From Leptolyngbyaceae cyanobacterium C42_A2020_001 (GTDB lineage Bacteria; Cyanobacteriota; Cyanobacteriia; Leptolyngbyales; Leptolyngbyaceae), in assembly GCA_015272515.1 (NCBI GenBank), contig JACYLN010000111.1, positions 62,001-126,000 of the forward strand: DNA of 64,000 bases, written 5' to 3'. The notes under the pieces are model-generated. The model was not told the origin of the DNA and ran no database searches. It saw only the letters and a program-made list of their open reading frames with translations. This document shows, piece by piece, positions 47,763 to 56,189 of this stretch. The number at the start of each line of letters is the position of its first letter. Positions within the stretch are counted from its first letter, which is position 1. The translations under genes and the position numbers were made by a program.

Positions 47763-49013
47763 ATGGCTACAAGCACCTGGACACGTCGTCACATTCTGTC
47801 TTTGGCTGACTTTACCCCATCCGAATACAACACGGTTTTGCAAACAGCAGTCAGTTTTCAGGAAGTGCTCTCTCGACGAACAAAAAAGGTTCCCACCTTG
47901 CAAGGATTGGTGGTGACCAATCTGTTTTTTGAATCTTCAACTCGCACCCGCAGCAGCTTTGAATTGGCAGCAAAACGCCTGTCTGCGGATATTCTCAACT
48001 TTGCGCCGGGTACATCCTCTCTGACAAAAGGTGAGACAATTCTAGACACGGCAAAAACCTATCTGGCAATGGGCACCGATATGATGGTGATTCGCCATAA
48101 AGAAGCCGGAGTACCGCAGGCGATCGCTGCCGAAATGGATCGATTAGATGTGAAAGTTGGCGTACTCAACGCCGGCGATGGACAACATGAGCATCCCTCC
48201 CAAGCCTTGCTCGACCTGTTTACTATCTGCACCCTGCTCGATCCTGAACGTCCCCAATTGTCGTTACTTGAAGGCAAAAAAATCGCGATCGTTGGAGACG
48301 TGCTCCATTCTCGTGTTGCCCGTTCCAACATCTGGAGCCTCACCGCCAGCGGAGCGGAAGTTCATTTGGCAGGACCGCCCACGTTATTACCAAAGTGGTT
48401 TAGAGAGTTTGCGAAAGGGAAGGAGTTAGGAGTCAGGCTTCCCAGAGCGTCAGCCGACGGGAGTCAGGAGTCAGAAGATAGGGAGGGTAGGGGAGATGGG
48501 GAAGATTGGGGAGAAATTCAAAATTCAAAATTCGGTTCGGTGTTCGGCGAACTCACACGAGCCGCTGACTCACCGGAAGCCAAAATTCCCTTCGGCTCGA
48601 CTCAGGCTTCCCAGAGCGTCAGCCGACGGGGAGAACAAAATTCTCCAACCTCTCAATCCTCTATCCCCTATCCCCCTCTGGTCCGAAAGCTCTTCCTGCA
48701 TTGGCATTTGGAGCCTGCTTTGAAAGATGCGGATTATGTGATGACGCTGCGGTTGCAGAAGGAGCGGATGACGAGCCATTTGCTGCCGAGTTTACGGGAA
48801 TATCATCAACTGTTTGGAATTACGCGCGATCGCCTAAATCTATGTCAGCCTAATGTGAAAGTGCTGCATCCAGGTCCGGTGAATCGAGGCGTGGAGATTA
48901 GCTCCGATTTGATGGATGATCCGCAGTTCAGTTTGATCTCGCAGCAAGTGACGAGCGGTGTGGCAGTGCGGATGGCGTTGCTGTACTTGATGGGCGTGAG
49001 TCGCGGTTTGTGA
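47763..49013 (+). CDS. pyrB: aspartate carbamoyltransferase catalytic subunit with repeat insertion
   Basis: Makes carbamoyl aspartate in pyrimidine synthesis. Carbamoyl-phosphate site [20 protein letters not shown], the active-site loop [29 protein letters not shown], and [11 protein letters not shown] and [11 protein letters not shown] of the aspartate domain are all present. The 416 residues exceed the usual 335 or so by an insert at about 221-300, which is repeat copy D. The start at ATG 47763 ([17 protein letters not shown]) matches the family; an ATG at 47685 would add 26 residues. The insert lies in the aspartate domain before [16 protein letters not shown], so folding may still be possible, but it should be tested. 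Confidence 0.93.
   Translation: MATSTWTRRHILSLADFTPSEYNTVLQTAVSFQEVLSRRTKKVPTLQGLVVTNLFFESSTRTRSSFELAAKRLSADILNFAPGTSSLTKGETILDTAKTYLAMGTDMMVIRHKEAGVPQAIAAEMDRLDVKVGVLNAGDGQHEHPSQALLDLFTICTLLDPERPQLSLLEGKKIAIVGDVLHSRVARSNIWSLTASGAEVHLAGPPTLLPKWFREFAKGKELGVRLPRASADGSQESEDREGRGDGEDWGEIQNSKFGSVFGELTRAADSPEAKIPFGSTQASQSVSRRGEQNSPTSQSSIPYPPLVRKLFLHWHLEPALKDADYVMTLRLQKERMTSHLLPSLREYHQLFGITRDRLNLCQPNVKVLHPGPVNRGVEISSDLMDDPQFSLISQQVTSGVAVRMALLYLMGVSRGL
48421..48672. repeat. in-frame coding repeat, copy D (inside pyrB)
   Basis: It contains a GA-rich lead, CAAAATTC-type units and the core GTTCGGCGAACTCACACGAG with CCGCTGACTCACCGGAAGCC. A CTTCCCAGAGCGTCAGCCGA sequence occurs twice (near 48439 and 48608), and a CT-rich tail ends it. 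It is read in frame as [20 protein letters not shown]. Confidence 0.8.
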
Positions 49014-49019
49014 AGCAGC

Positions 49020-49829
49020 TTACGGGTTGAAGTTCAAAATTGGGTTATCCAGTGCGGAGGGTGACGCAGGATTTGCAGTCGCCGCTTCGGATCTCGGACT
49101 GCTGCCATCGGCGATTGGGGGTTGGGCAGCAACATTGGCTGATGCTGGGCGATCGCTCAAGTTCGGAGCTTCCCAGGGTTCTGATTTCTCTTGCGAAGGC
49201 TCACCAGCTTTGGTCGCAACCTGGGTTTCTTTCTGGGTATTGGTTGGTTCCGGTGGTCTAACGGCGACGAAAGCTTCCACGGCTTTCACCTGCGCTGCCG
49301 GATCAATAGGAGTAAAATCATCGCCTTCTTTTCGCAGCAGCTCAAAATGTAGATGAGGTCCCGTTACGCCGCCCGTACTGCCCACTTTGCCGATCACCTG
49401 TCGGGGACGAACGGCTTCCCCATCTCGCACCAAAATTTCCGATAGATGGGCGTACAAGGTTTGATACTTGCCGTCGGCGTATTCCACAATCACCATCTTG
49501 CCGTAACCATCGCCCCAATCTGCATAGCGCACGTAACCAGAGTGGGCTGACAACACCGGCATTCCTTCGGGTGCGCCTAAATCCATGCCAGAGTGCAACC
49601 GACGGCTTCCATAAAGTGGATGAATGCGATACCCAAACGGACTGGTCGTTTCAACCACTTCTGGCAAAGGGTAGTAGAAGTTGATGTCTTTTGGATCAGG
49701 AACATAGCCAGAGAGCTTGGGAGCCAAATCCCAAACCCATTTGCCAGCTTGAGTGCCCGCGCTCCAGGCTGCACCAACCCCAACCAGCAACACCGCACTG
49801 ATTCCAATTAGCAAAGGCTTTAACTGCAT
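49020..49829 (-). CDS. M23 family metallopeptidase (LytM-type)
   Basis: A 269-residue exported protein with one N-terminal anchor (residues about 5-25) and an M23 peptidoglycan endopeptidase domain (about 60-175). Zinc ligands are present: H79 and D83 in RRLHSGMDLG, and the HxH pair in TGPHLHFELL (H159, H161), with a further His in LYAHLSE. The C-terminal 90 residues are disordered and Pro/Glu/Ala-rich. It could cut peptide cross-links or act as a regulator of other hydrolases. ATG start is clear. It converges on pyrB with six bases between stops. Confidence 0.95.
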   Translation of the reverse strand: MQLKPLLIGISAVLLVGVGAAWSAGTQAGKWVWDLAPKLSGYVPDPKDINFYYPLPEVVETTSPFGYRIHPLYGSRRLHSGMDLGAPEGMPVLSAHSGYVRYADWGDGYGKMVIVEYADGKYQTLYAHLSEILVRDGEAVRPRQVIGKVGSTGGVTGPHLHFELLRKEGDDFTPIDPAAQVKAVEAFVAVRPPEPTNTQKETQVATKAGEPSQEKSEPWEAPNLSDRPASANVAAQPPIADGSSPRSEAATANPASPSALDNPILNFNP

Positions 49830-49993
49830 CGGTTCTATCTAACGAAGCGATCGCGCCAGAATTGCTGAGACCCTTGAAGAACAAGCAGCTCAACATCATG
49901 CTCAGCTAGTATAGAACATCAGTACTATATTTGGACGAGAAAAATCTAGCAAATTGGAGGAATATTGGTGAAATACTCCTCCAGTCAAACACT

Positions 49994-51043
<1,050 letters not shown>

Positions 51044-51181
51044 TTAACTGGCTTCCTGTTAAGACAAACGAGGATCGCCACAGACAAAGTAAATTGACCA
51101 TCAGAGCGAGGACTCAAAACGTTGGCACCCTTTTTGCTGCCAGCTTTCTCACGAGGCAAACAATTTAGCAAAGTAGAACAT

Positions 51182-51210
51182 ATTTACTAAATTTTGCGAT
51201 TAAATATAAT
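51182..51210 (+). promoter_or_regulatory. sigma70-type promoter for the small gene at 51309
   Basis: TTTACT and TATAAT separated by 17 bases; the -10 matches consensus exactly and the -35 matches four of six. The predicted start of transcription is about 90 bases before the ATG. Confidence 0.5.
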
Positions 51211-51260
51211 ATGGAAACAGTGTTCCTGTCGGTGTAGTTAGGCATCAATTAATCGTCATC

Positions 51261-51288
51261 AAGAGGCAATTTCGCATTCACGCCTCTT
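51261..51288 (+). promoter_or_regulatory. leader hairpin before the ribosome binding site
   Basis: AAGAGGC and GCCTCTT form a perfect 7-bp stem with a 14-base loop, ending eight bases before AGGAG. It may influence translation of the small gene at 51309. Confidence 0.4.
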
Positions 51289-51308
51289 CCAAATCAGGAG
51301 TATTCCCT

Positions 51309-51464
51309 ATGGAGATTCTGGCAATTCTGGCTTTTTCTGGAGTTCTATTTGCTTTGCTCGAAAGTATCAAACCTGCTGCTCCCAAAAGTGCTGAGCAAGA
51401 ATTGGGAGATGCGATCGCCAAATATCTCTCACAAGGAGTGAAGGGACGGAGTGAGAAAGACTAG
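51309..51464 (+). CDS. 51-residue single-helix membrane protein
   Basis: A small gene with a good ribosome binding site (AGGAG eight bases before ATG) and a promoter-like sequence upstream. The protein has a hydrophobic helix at residues 2-16 (MEILAILAFSGVLFALLES) and a charged cytosolic part with AEQELGDAIAKYL and a basic end KGRSEKD. It contains a HIP1-like site and codon use like its neighbours, which supports a real gene. It is divergent from por but not a known photosystem subunit. Function unknown. Confidence 0.6.
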   Translation: MEILAILAFSGVLFALLESIKPAAPKSAEQELGDAIAKYLSQGVKGRSEKD

Positions 51465-51530
51465 GAACAAACAGGGTGCAGAAACGAGAAAATTGATGTT
51501 CAAGCACTTAAGCTGATGAACAACATTATA

Positions 51531-51743
51531 GCCGTAGCCATCTGTAACGGGGCTATGGCGAGTCAGAACGCCTACCCAGCATTGGCTTTGCCACTTTTTC
51601 CTATCCTAAGCGTTCTGACCAAAGCTATAATTCCAAGTTTCGAGATCTATCTCGTTAAAAAGAGTCTCGTTAAAAAGAGGGAACTTTTTATATTTTGCTT
51701 AATGAGAAACTCCCAAGCTGAATGGCAGTCAGGAGTTTCTCAT
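51531..51743. ncRNA. hairpin-rich intergenic segment, possible structured RNA
   Basis: Three inverted repeats follow one another: 51531-51559 (9 bp, one G-U, GCCGTAGCC/GGCTATGGC), 51562-51619 (10 bp, GTCAGAACGC/GCGTTCTGAC, with a small inner TGGC-TTT-GCCA hairpin), and 51702-51743 (12 bp, ATGAGAAACTCC/GGAGTTTCTCAT followed by an AT-rich tract). A direct repeat TCTCGTTAAAAAGAG lies between. The last hairpin resembles a terminator. This may be a small RNA, or the 3' UTR of the 51309 gene. The strand is uncertain. The flanking parts of 51465-51875 hold nothing else I recognise. Confidence 0.4.
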
Positions 51744-51875
51744 TATTGTTTGATTAAATTTTTAATTTGAGATTTTAGAATGTCATCTTCAAAAGAACCC
51801 ATGACTACTTCATTAATTTTCAGTCTGAGTTCTCTTGAAGGTAATGCTTTTACAGTTCTTTTACTGAGGAACCAA

Positions 51876-52277
51876 TTATTCCCACGGAGTAGCAAGTTTG
51901 GGATTGTTCGTCAGGTTGCTAGGGTTCATTCCATTGGGCATGGTAGCTCCGCGCAAGTAAGTTTGGCTTAGATTGGCATCTTCTAAGTTCGTATTACTTA
52001 GGTCGGCATCAGTTAAATTTGCTTTTGCCAGGCTTGTTTCAGTTAGATTGGCTCCACTCAAAATTGCGCCTGTAAGATTTGCATGACTGAGATTGGTTCT
52101 AGTGAGATTTGCTTTGGTTAAATTAGCACCCTTAAGGTTGATCCCGCTTAAGTTCATATTTCTTAGATTGGCTGCCATCAAATTCAGGTTACTAAAGTCT
52201 CTCTGTCCGGCTGTGTAGCGACTTAAGAGTTCTTTAGTGTTCATAGAATTTAGAGGAGTTAATGGGTTACGTAACAT
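51876..52277 (-). CDS. pentapeptide-repeat protein (paralogue 1)
   Basis: A protein of 133 residues. After an N-terminal part, it consists of about 14 pentapeptides of A(N/D)LXX type (LKGANLTKANLTRTNLSHAN, AILSGANLTETSLAKANLTD), which fold into a right-handed quadrilateral helix. It ends with LRGATMPNG, a common closing motif in cyanobacteria. ATG 52277 is preceded by GGAGG about 11 bases upstream; ATG 52244 (MNTKELLSRYTAG) matches the start of the paralogue at 53159, so either is possible. Such proteins often act as DNA mimics or structural partners; no specific role is shown. Confidence 0.85.
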   Translation of the reverse strand: MLRNPLTPLNSMNTKELLSRYTAGQRDFSNLNLMAANLRNMNLSGINLKGANLTKANLTRTNLSHANLTGAILSGANLTETSLAKANLTDADLSNTNLEDANLSQTYLRGATMPNGMNPSNLTNNPKLATPWE

Positions 52278-52414
52278 CTAAGAATTAGCCTCCATTTAGT
52301 GGCAGATGAGTGTTAATTGAATTTGATTTCGACTTAATTTAGTCTGTTGAGTTGCAGTAATGTTGAAGTGTGGGCAGAAACAACCACGCGATCGCGCTTG
52401 AAAAGCCCTTAACA

Positions 52415-52603
52415 CTAGTAGCGAAACCTTTTCTTACGCTGCTTGTGCATCGCGAGAACTTTGCGCTTCCGCTTCTCAATCGGAGTTTCAAAGTGGCGAT
52501 GTTTCTTCATATCTGAAAAAACACCTGCTTTAGAAACTTCTCGCTTAAATCGACGCAACGTTGATTCAATTCCTTCGTTTTCACCAGGAATGACTTGAGT
52601 CAT
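52415..52603 (-). CDS. rpsU: 30S ribosomal protein S21
   Basis: The protein has 62 residues, the normal length. Sequence marks are the start [40 protein letters not shown] and the basic tail [19 protein letters not shown]. It binds 16S rRNA in the small subunit. AGGA lies seven bases before the ATG. It is about 100 bp downstream of the RNA-binding protein gene on the same strand, an arrangement known as the rbpA1-rpsU pair in Anabaena, where the two are cold-induced together. Confidence 0.97.
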   Translation of the reverse strand: MTQVIPGENEGIESTLRRFKREVSKAGVFSDMKKHRHFETPIEKRKRKVLAMHKQRKKRFRY

Positions 52604-52710
52604 CTAATTTCCTCATCAATTAACTAGATCAGCCTGGATGAAAACCTCATCCGGCAGCAACCTCTAAATCACGCTTCTAATTCGAGATTGCAAGATTGGA
52701 GCTAATTTGC

Positions 52711-53016
52711 TTAATAACGTCGAGAGGAACCACCCTTACTCCCCCAACCTCCTCCGGAGGAGCCTCTGTTGTCTTCGCGGGGTCTTGCCTTATTTACCTT
52801 AAGGTCACGTCCCATCCATTCAGCTCCATCAAGTGCTTCAATGGCCTTGTCTTCTTCGGCATCTGTCTCCATCTCAACAAACGCGAAACCGCGCAGCCGA
52901 CCTGTTTCTCGATCAGTAGGTAACTGGACTCGTTTGACGGTGCCATATTCTGCGAAAGCTTGAGTCAGATCATCGGGCTTAACGTCATAAGACAAGTTAC
53001 CAACATAAATTGACAT
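52711..53016 (-). CDS. glycine-rich RNA-binding protein with one RRM
   Basis: A protein of 101 residues. RRM residues 1-80 have the RNP2 motif IYVGNLSYDV and RNP1 in RLRGFAFVEMETD. A Gly/Ser/Arg-rich tail follows (SSGGGWGSKGGSSRRY). This is the cyanobacterial Rbp type, induced by cold and thought to be an RNA chaperone. The ATG has GGAGAG upstream. It is placed immediately before rpsU. Confidence 0.95.
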   Translation of the reverse strand: MSIYVGNLSYDVKPDDLTQAFAEYGTVKRVQLPTDRETGRLRGFAFVEMETDAEEDKAIEALDGAEWMGRDLKVNKARPREDNRGSSGGGWGSKGGSSRRY

Positions 53017-53158
53017 AAATGCTCTCCAGAATCAGGAATGTAGAGAGTTAGATTCGGAGAAACGCTCGTAAAACGAATTACACAGCCGAATATAAGCCTT
53101 ACCAAGACACTAGCACAGGTTCAAGCAAAGTGGGAAAAATTACGCTAGAGTTAGCATC

Positions 53159-53443
53159 ATGAACACTACTGAATTTCAAATGCTGTATGCAGCAGGAGAA
53201 AGAGATTTTCAGAATATTGATCTTTGTTCAACCAATCTTTGCTACGTCAATTTGAGGGGAGCAAACCTGACGAGAGCTAATCTACGCCACGCAAACTTAC
53301 GTTGGGCAGATTTGCAGCAGACAACTTTATGTTGGGCAGATCTTAGAGGCGCTGATTTGAGCTGGGCGAATTTGCAGGGTGCGGATCTGAGCGCTGCCAA
53401 CTTAAAGGGAGCAAAAATGCCAGATGGAGCCATTCACGACTGA
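53159..53443 (+). CDS. pentapeptide-repeat protein (paralogue 2)
   Basis: A 94-residue protein that begins MNTTEFQMLYAAGERDFQNI and then has about 10 pentapeptides (LRGANLTRANLRHANLRWAD, LRGADLSWANLQGADLSAAN), ending with LKGAKMPDGAIHD. It is a close relative of the protein encoded at 51876-52277, with which it shares the N-terminal cap. They are separated by rpsU and rbp, so the pair may come from a local duplication. It lies about 125 bp before the IF-3-like gene. Function unknown. Confidence 0.88.
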   Translation: MNTTEFQMLYAAGERDFQNIDLCSTNLCYVNLRGANLTRANLRHANLRWADLQQTTLCWADLRGADLSWANLQGADLSAANLKGAKMPDGAIHD

Positions 53444-53567
53444 ATCCGTATGGATGGGTTAAAAAAATCGAAGGTTAGCATCTCATAAATTTTAATAGCA
53501 GTTCAAGCAGACTTTCGTTACCCTGGTATTGTTACGCAAACCAAGTATTCCATTTTTAGAGGAAACT

Positions 53568-54056
53568 ATTATCGTTACAAAACAACTGATTAATCGGCAA
53601 ATCAAATCTGCTCACGTCCTTTTGATCGACCATGAAAATAACAATCGTGGTTTGACCGATACTCGTGAAGCTCTCAAACTGGCTGAAAGTGAAGATCTTG
53701 ACCTGGTAATCGTCTCTGAGGATAAGGAGGTTCCAGTTGCTAAGATCTTGGATTACGGCAAGCATCAGTATCAGCAGAAAAAGCGCCAGCATCAAAGTGC
53801 TAGAACCACAGTTAAGGAAGTAAGGCTGCGCCCCAATATTGGCGAATCGGATTACGGATTACGGATTGGTAGAGCAACTGAATGGCTAGAAAAGGGTGAT
53901 TCAGTTAAGTTTCAGATTCGTCTACGGGGACGGGAGCATCAAAATCGAGAGCGCGCCATCGAGCTACTAGAGCGAATCGTTACAGACCTGGCTCAAGTGG
54001 GTAAGGTGCAATCCTTAGATAGGCGATCGCTCATTGTACAAATAGCTCCAGCTTAA
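53568..54056 (+). CDS. translation initiation factor IF-3 paralogue with probable ATT start
   Basis: Two-domain IF-3 family protein: the N-domain INRQIKSAHVLLIDHENNNR and LKLAESEDLDLVIVSEDKEV, then VAKILDYGKHQYQQKKRQHQ and the C-domain VKEVRLRPNIGESDYGLRIG, FQIRLRGREHQNRERAIELL. No ATG precedes the conserved part in frame; the frame opens with TTG 53529. A good ribosome site (AGAGGA) is placed five to eight bases before ATT/ATC at 53568-53573, and IF-3 genes are known to use ATT (AUU) as start. I take ATT 53568 as start, giving 162 residues. It differs from the main cyanobacterial infC product and is a paralogue. Confidence 0.85.
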   Translation: MIVTKQLINRQIKSAHVLLIDHENNNRGLTDTREALKLAESEDLDLVIVSEDKEVPVAKILDYGKHQYQQKKRQHQSARTTVKEVRLRPNIGESDYGLRIGRATEWLEKGDSVKFQIRLRGREHQNRERAIELLERIVTDLAQVGKVQSLDRRSLIVQIAPA

Positions 54057-54075
54057 ATAAATCACAGCCTTAAGT

Positions 54076-54167
54076 GTGGATTAAATAACGTGGAATAACA
54101 ATGCTCTGCCTGTTTGAGGCAGGCAAGATTTCCCTGATTCGGGAGATGCAAAAGTTATTTAATCCAC
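54076..54167. other. long inverted repeat with two inner hairpins
   Basis: A perfect 14-bp outer stem, GTGGATTAAATAAC (54076-54089) and GTTATTTAATCCAC (54154-54167), encloses two small hairpins, CTGCCT-GTTTG-AGGCAG and TCCC-TGATTC-GGGA. It could be a three-way-junction RNA, a bidirectional terminator or a small palindromic element. It lies between the IF-3 paralogue and the methyltransferase gene. Confidence 0.65.
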
Positions 54168-54186
54168 TCAATTACTCATTTTAAAG

Positions 54187-55056
54187 ATGTCACAAATTAA
54201 ATCATTTTCGATTTCCAAACCCGCTCGTTATCAAAATGCAGCGTTGGAATACTATTTAGGCTTAACGAATTCTCCTTATTTGCATTACGGATATTGGGAG
54301 CCGTTGCCAACATCTCTCGATGAACTAACTCCAGCCCAACTCCGTATTGCTCAACAAGCTTATGCTGATCGCCTACTAGCATTCATTCCACCAGAGGTTA
54401 AAACCATTCTGGATGTAGGTTGCGGTATTGGTGGCAATGCGGCTCAACTTTTGGCTCACGGGTTTACAGTCGAAGGGTTAGCTCCCGATCCGTTTCAGCA
54501 AGAACAATTTTTGCATCGAACTCAGGGAAATGCTCTCTTTCACCTGACCCGCTTCGAGGATTTCAAAGGAACGGCTGCTTACGATCTCATATTATTTAGC
54601 GAAAGCAGTCAATATATACCGAGTACAGAAATTGCTCAAGGCAGCAAGCGATCGCTGCGTTCTGGTGGATATTTATTGATTGCTGATATGTTTCGCAAAA
54701 ATGCTGATTATCAGCAAGGCATTTTCTCAAATTGCTTGGTCGTCAGCGAGTTAGAAGCAGCATTGACTCAGCAAGGCTTTCAACTGGTTAAAGTTGAAGA
54801 CATTTCGACTCATGTCGCGCCGACGATTGATATTTGTGTCTACTATTTTCAAACCTTTGGGCTAACGACTTTAAAGTACATTGCTCAACTGGTTGCGATC
54901 GCAGTACCACTCTTGCATAAAATTGGTCGGCGTTTGTTTAACCGCTGGCTGAAAAAACCAATTGATGAAGCGATGCAAGCCCATGCCGTATTTGACCAAC
55001 ATCTTTGTTACCAGATTCAACTTTGGCATCTGCCTGCCGAGACTGAAGTGAAGTAG
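54187..55056 (+). CDS. class I SAM-dependent methyltransferase
   Basis: A 289-residue protein with the SAM-binding loop TILDVGCGIGGNAAQLLAHG and the acidic residue in a following strand (FTVEGLAPDP), then FKGTAAYDLILFSES and LRSGGYLLIADMF. The C-terminal 60 residues include a hydrophobic stretch (KYIAQLVAIAVPLLHKIG), perhaps membrane-associated. The N-terminal part (ALEYYLGLTNSPYLHYGYWE) resembles small-molecule or lipid methyltransferases. The substrate is not known. It is preceded by the long inverted repeat. Confidence 0.88.
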   Translation: MSQIKSFSISKPARYQNAALEYYLGLTNSPYLHYGYWEPLPTSLDELTPAQLRIAQQAYADRLLAFIPPEVKTILDVGCGIGGNAAQLLAHGFTVEGLAPDPFQQEQFLHRTQGNALFHLTRFEDFKGTAAYDLILFSESSQYIPSTEIAQGSKRSLRSGGYLLIADMFRKNADYQQGIFSNCLVVSELEAALTQQGFQLVKVEDISTHVAPTIDICVYYFQTFGLTTLKYIAQLVAIAVPLLHKIGRRLFNRWLKKPIDEAMQAHAVFDQHLCYQIQLWHLPAETEVK

Positions 55057-55062
55057 AAATAA

Positions 55063-55377
55063 TTAGGCAACGATCGCTAAAACATCTTTCTCAGCTATCA
55101 AGATATATTCTTCAGCCCCAAGCTGAATCTCAGTACCCATGTATTTAGAATAAAGAACTTGATCGCCCACACTGACATCTACTTTTTGGCGTGAACCATT
55201 TTTGCGAAATCTTCCAGGACCGATTGCTGCAATCACTCCAATTTGAGGCTTTTCTGAAGTTCCACGAAACAGAAACAATCCTCCATCTGTTTTGTCATCT
55301 GGAACCGTCACTTTAATAAAAATTAGATCGCCAAAAGGCTGAACAACAGTAGAACTATTCAAAGTTATGAACGCCAT
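55063..55377 (-). CDS. GroES-like co-chaperonin (orphan)
   Basis: A 104-residue co-chaperonin 10 family protein: VVQPFGDLIFIKVTVPDDKT, the mobile loop region GGLFLFRGTSEKPQIG, IAAIGPGRFRKNGSRQ, VGDQVLYSKYMGTEIQLGAE and LIAEKDVLAIV. It keeps the fold, but the mobile loop that binds GroEL is unusual (GGLFLFRG in place of GGIxLPxx). No groEL gene is near, while normal groES is co-transcribed with groEL1. It starts with ATG and has GGAG six bases upstream. It may be a diverged partner of another chaperonin. Confidence 0.9.
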   Translation of the reverse strand: MAFITLNSSTVVQPFGDLIFIKVTVPDDKTDGGLFLFRGTSEKPQIGVIAAIGPGRFRKNGSRQKVDVSVGDQVLYSKYMGTEIQLGAEEYILIAEKDVLAIVA

Positions 55378-55496
55378 TTCTATGCTCCAAAATAAATATT
55401 TAAGCTACACTTTCGCATACTAGATTTAGCAAGATTTTGCAGCAGGGATTCAGATTTTCTAGCTCTAATTAAGCACCTAAGGGGAGCATGTCACCT

Positions 55497-55603
55497 TTGC
55501 GCCCTCACCCTAAATTCCTCTTCCAAACTTAGGAGAGGGACTTTAAGCTTTAACTCCCCTTCTCCCAAGTTTGGGAAAAGGGGTTGGGGGATGAGGGCAA
55601 ATG
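55497..55603. repeat. cyanobacterial intergenic palindrome with nested hairpins
   Basis: Outer arms GCCCTCACCC and GGGGGATGAGGGC enclose two hairpins, CCTCT...AGAGG and the strong CCCCTTCTCCCAA-GT-TTGGGAAAAGGGG. Such GGGATGAGGGCA-type elements are frequent in cyanobacterial intergenic regions. The rest of the 55378-55700 gap holds nothing else I recognise. Confidence 0.75.
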
Positions 55604-55700
55604 CAGAGACTTGCAAAACTGACATGTTCCCAAGCAAACAAAGCGATTGGTCGTTCTTCTTTCATAACTACCAACCGCTTCTTAGTTCAAAGGCGACAAG

Positions 55701-56030
55701 TCACGAAGGTTCAGGACAATCATTGATGCTGCGACTTGCGGACTTGGCATAAAGTTCGACTAAGGCATTCCGTTGAAATCGAACCACGCGTGAAATTGAA
55801 TTTCGAGAATGCTCGGAAGTAGATACAGATAAGCTAACGTTTACCTGATCTGGCTCCAAAATATACTTCACTGTGCAGATCTGCATTTTATTGTTGCAGT
55901 AAGCAAAGATGCGATCGCCAGCCTGGATATCAAGTGCTTGAATTTTCAATGGCAACTCAACTTTGCAAATAGATTGTCTTACAGCAAACCTCAATGCTTC
56001 ATAAACGGTCAGCGTGAACATCGCACTCAT
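55701..56030 (-). CDS. short hypothetical protein
   Basis: A frame of 109 codons with ATG at 56030 (or MFTLTVYEALRF three codons on). It contains a HIP1-type site and a plausible beta-rich pattern (LDIQAGDRIFAYCNNKMQIC then TVKYILEPDQVNVSL), so it may be a small regulatory or PilZ/Sm-like domain, but I recognise no family. The C-terminal part FQRNALVELYAKSAS is helical. The ribosome binding site is weak. The call rests on composition and on the absence of a competing frame. Confidence 0.4.
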   Translation of the reverse strand: MSAMFTLTVYEALRFAVRQSICKVELPLKIQALDIQAGDRIFAYCNNKMQICTVKYILEPDQVNVSLSVSTSEHSRNSISRVVRFQRNALVELYAKSASRSINDCPEPS

Positions 56031-56189
56031 GCACAGGCTAGATACTCACTCTGATTTTTAAAAAGAGATTCGGACTGCTGTAGGTGTTTTGCTTACTATA
56101 CACTAAAAGCAAGAAGATAGACTTATCAAAATTGGAATTTACCATCAAAGCCCCTTATAATTAAAGTATGATTAAACTCAGGTTTTAAT

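Noticed and set aside
51516-51770. 84-codon frame through the hairpin region
   Set aside because: Made of hairpin arms and direct repeats, not protein-like; a structured RNA or element explains it better.
51780-51971. 63-codon frame at the 3' end of the pentapeptide gene
   Set aside because: Mostly antisense to the pentapeptide repeats.
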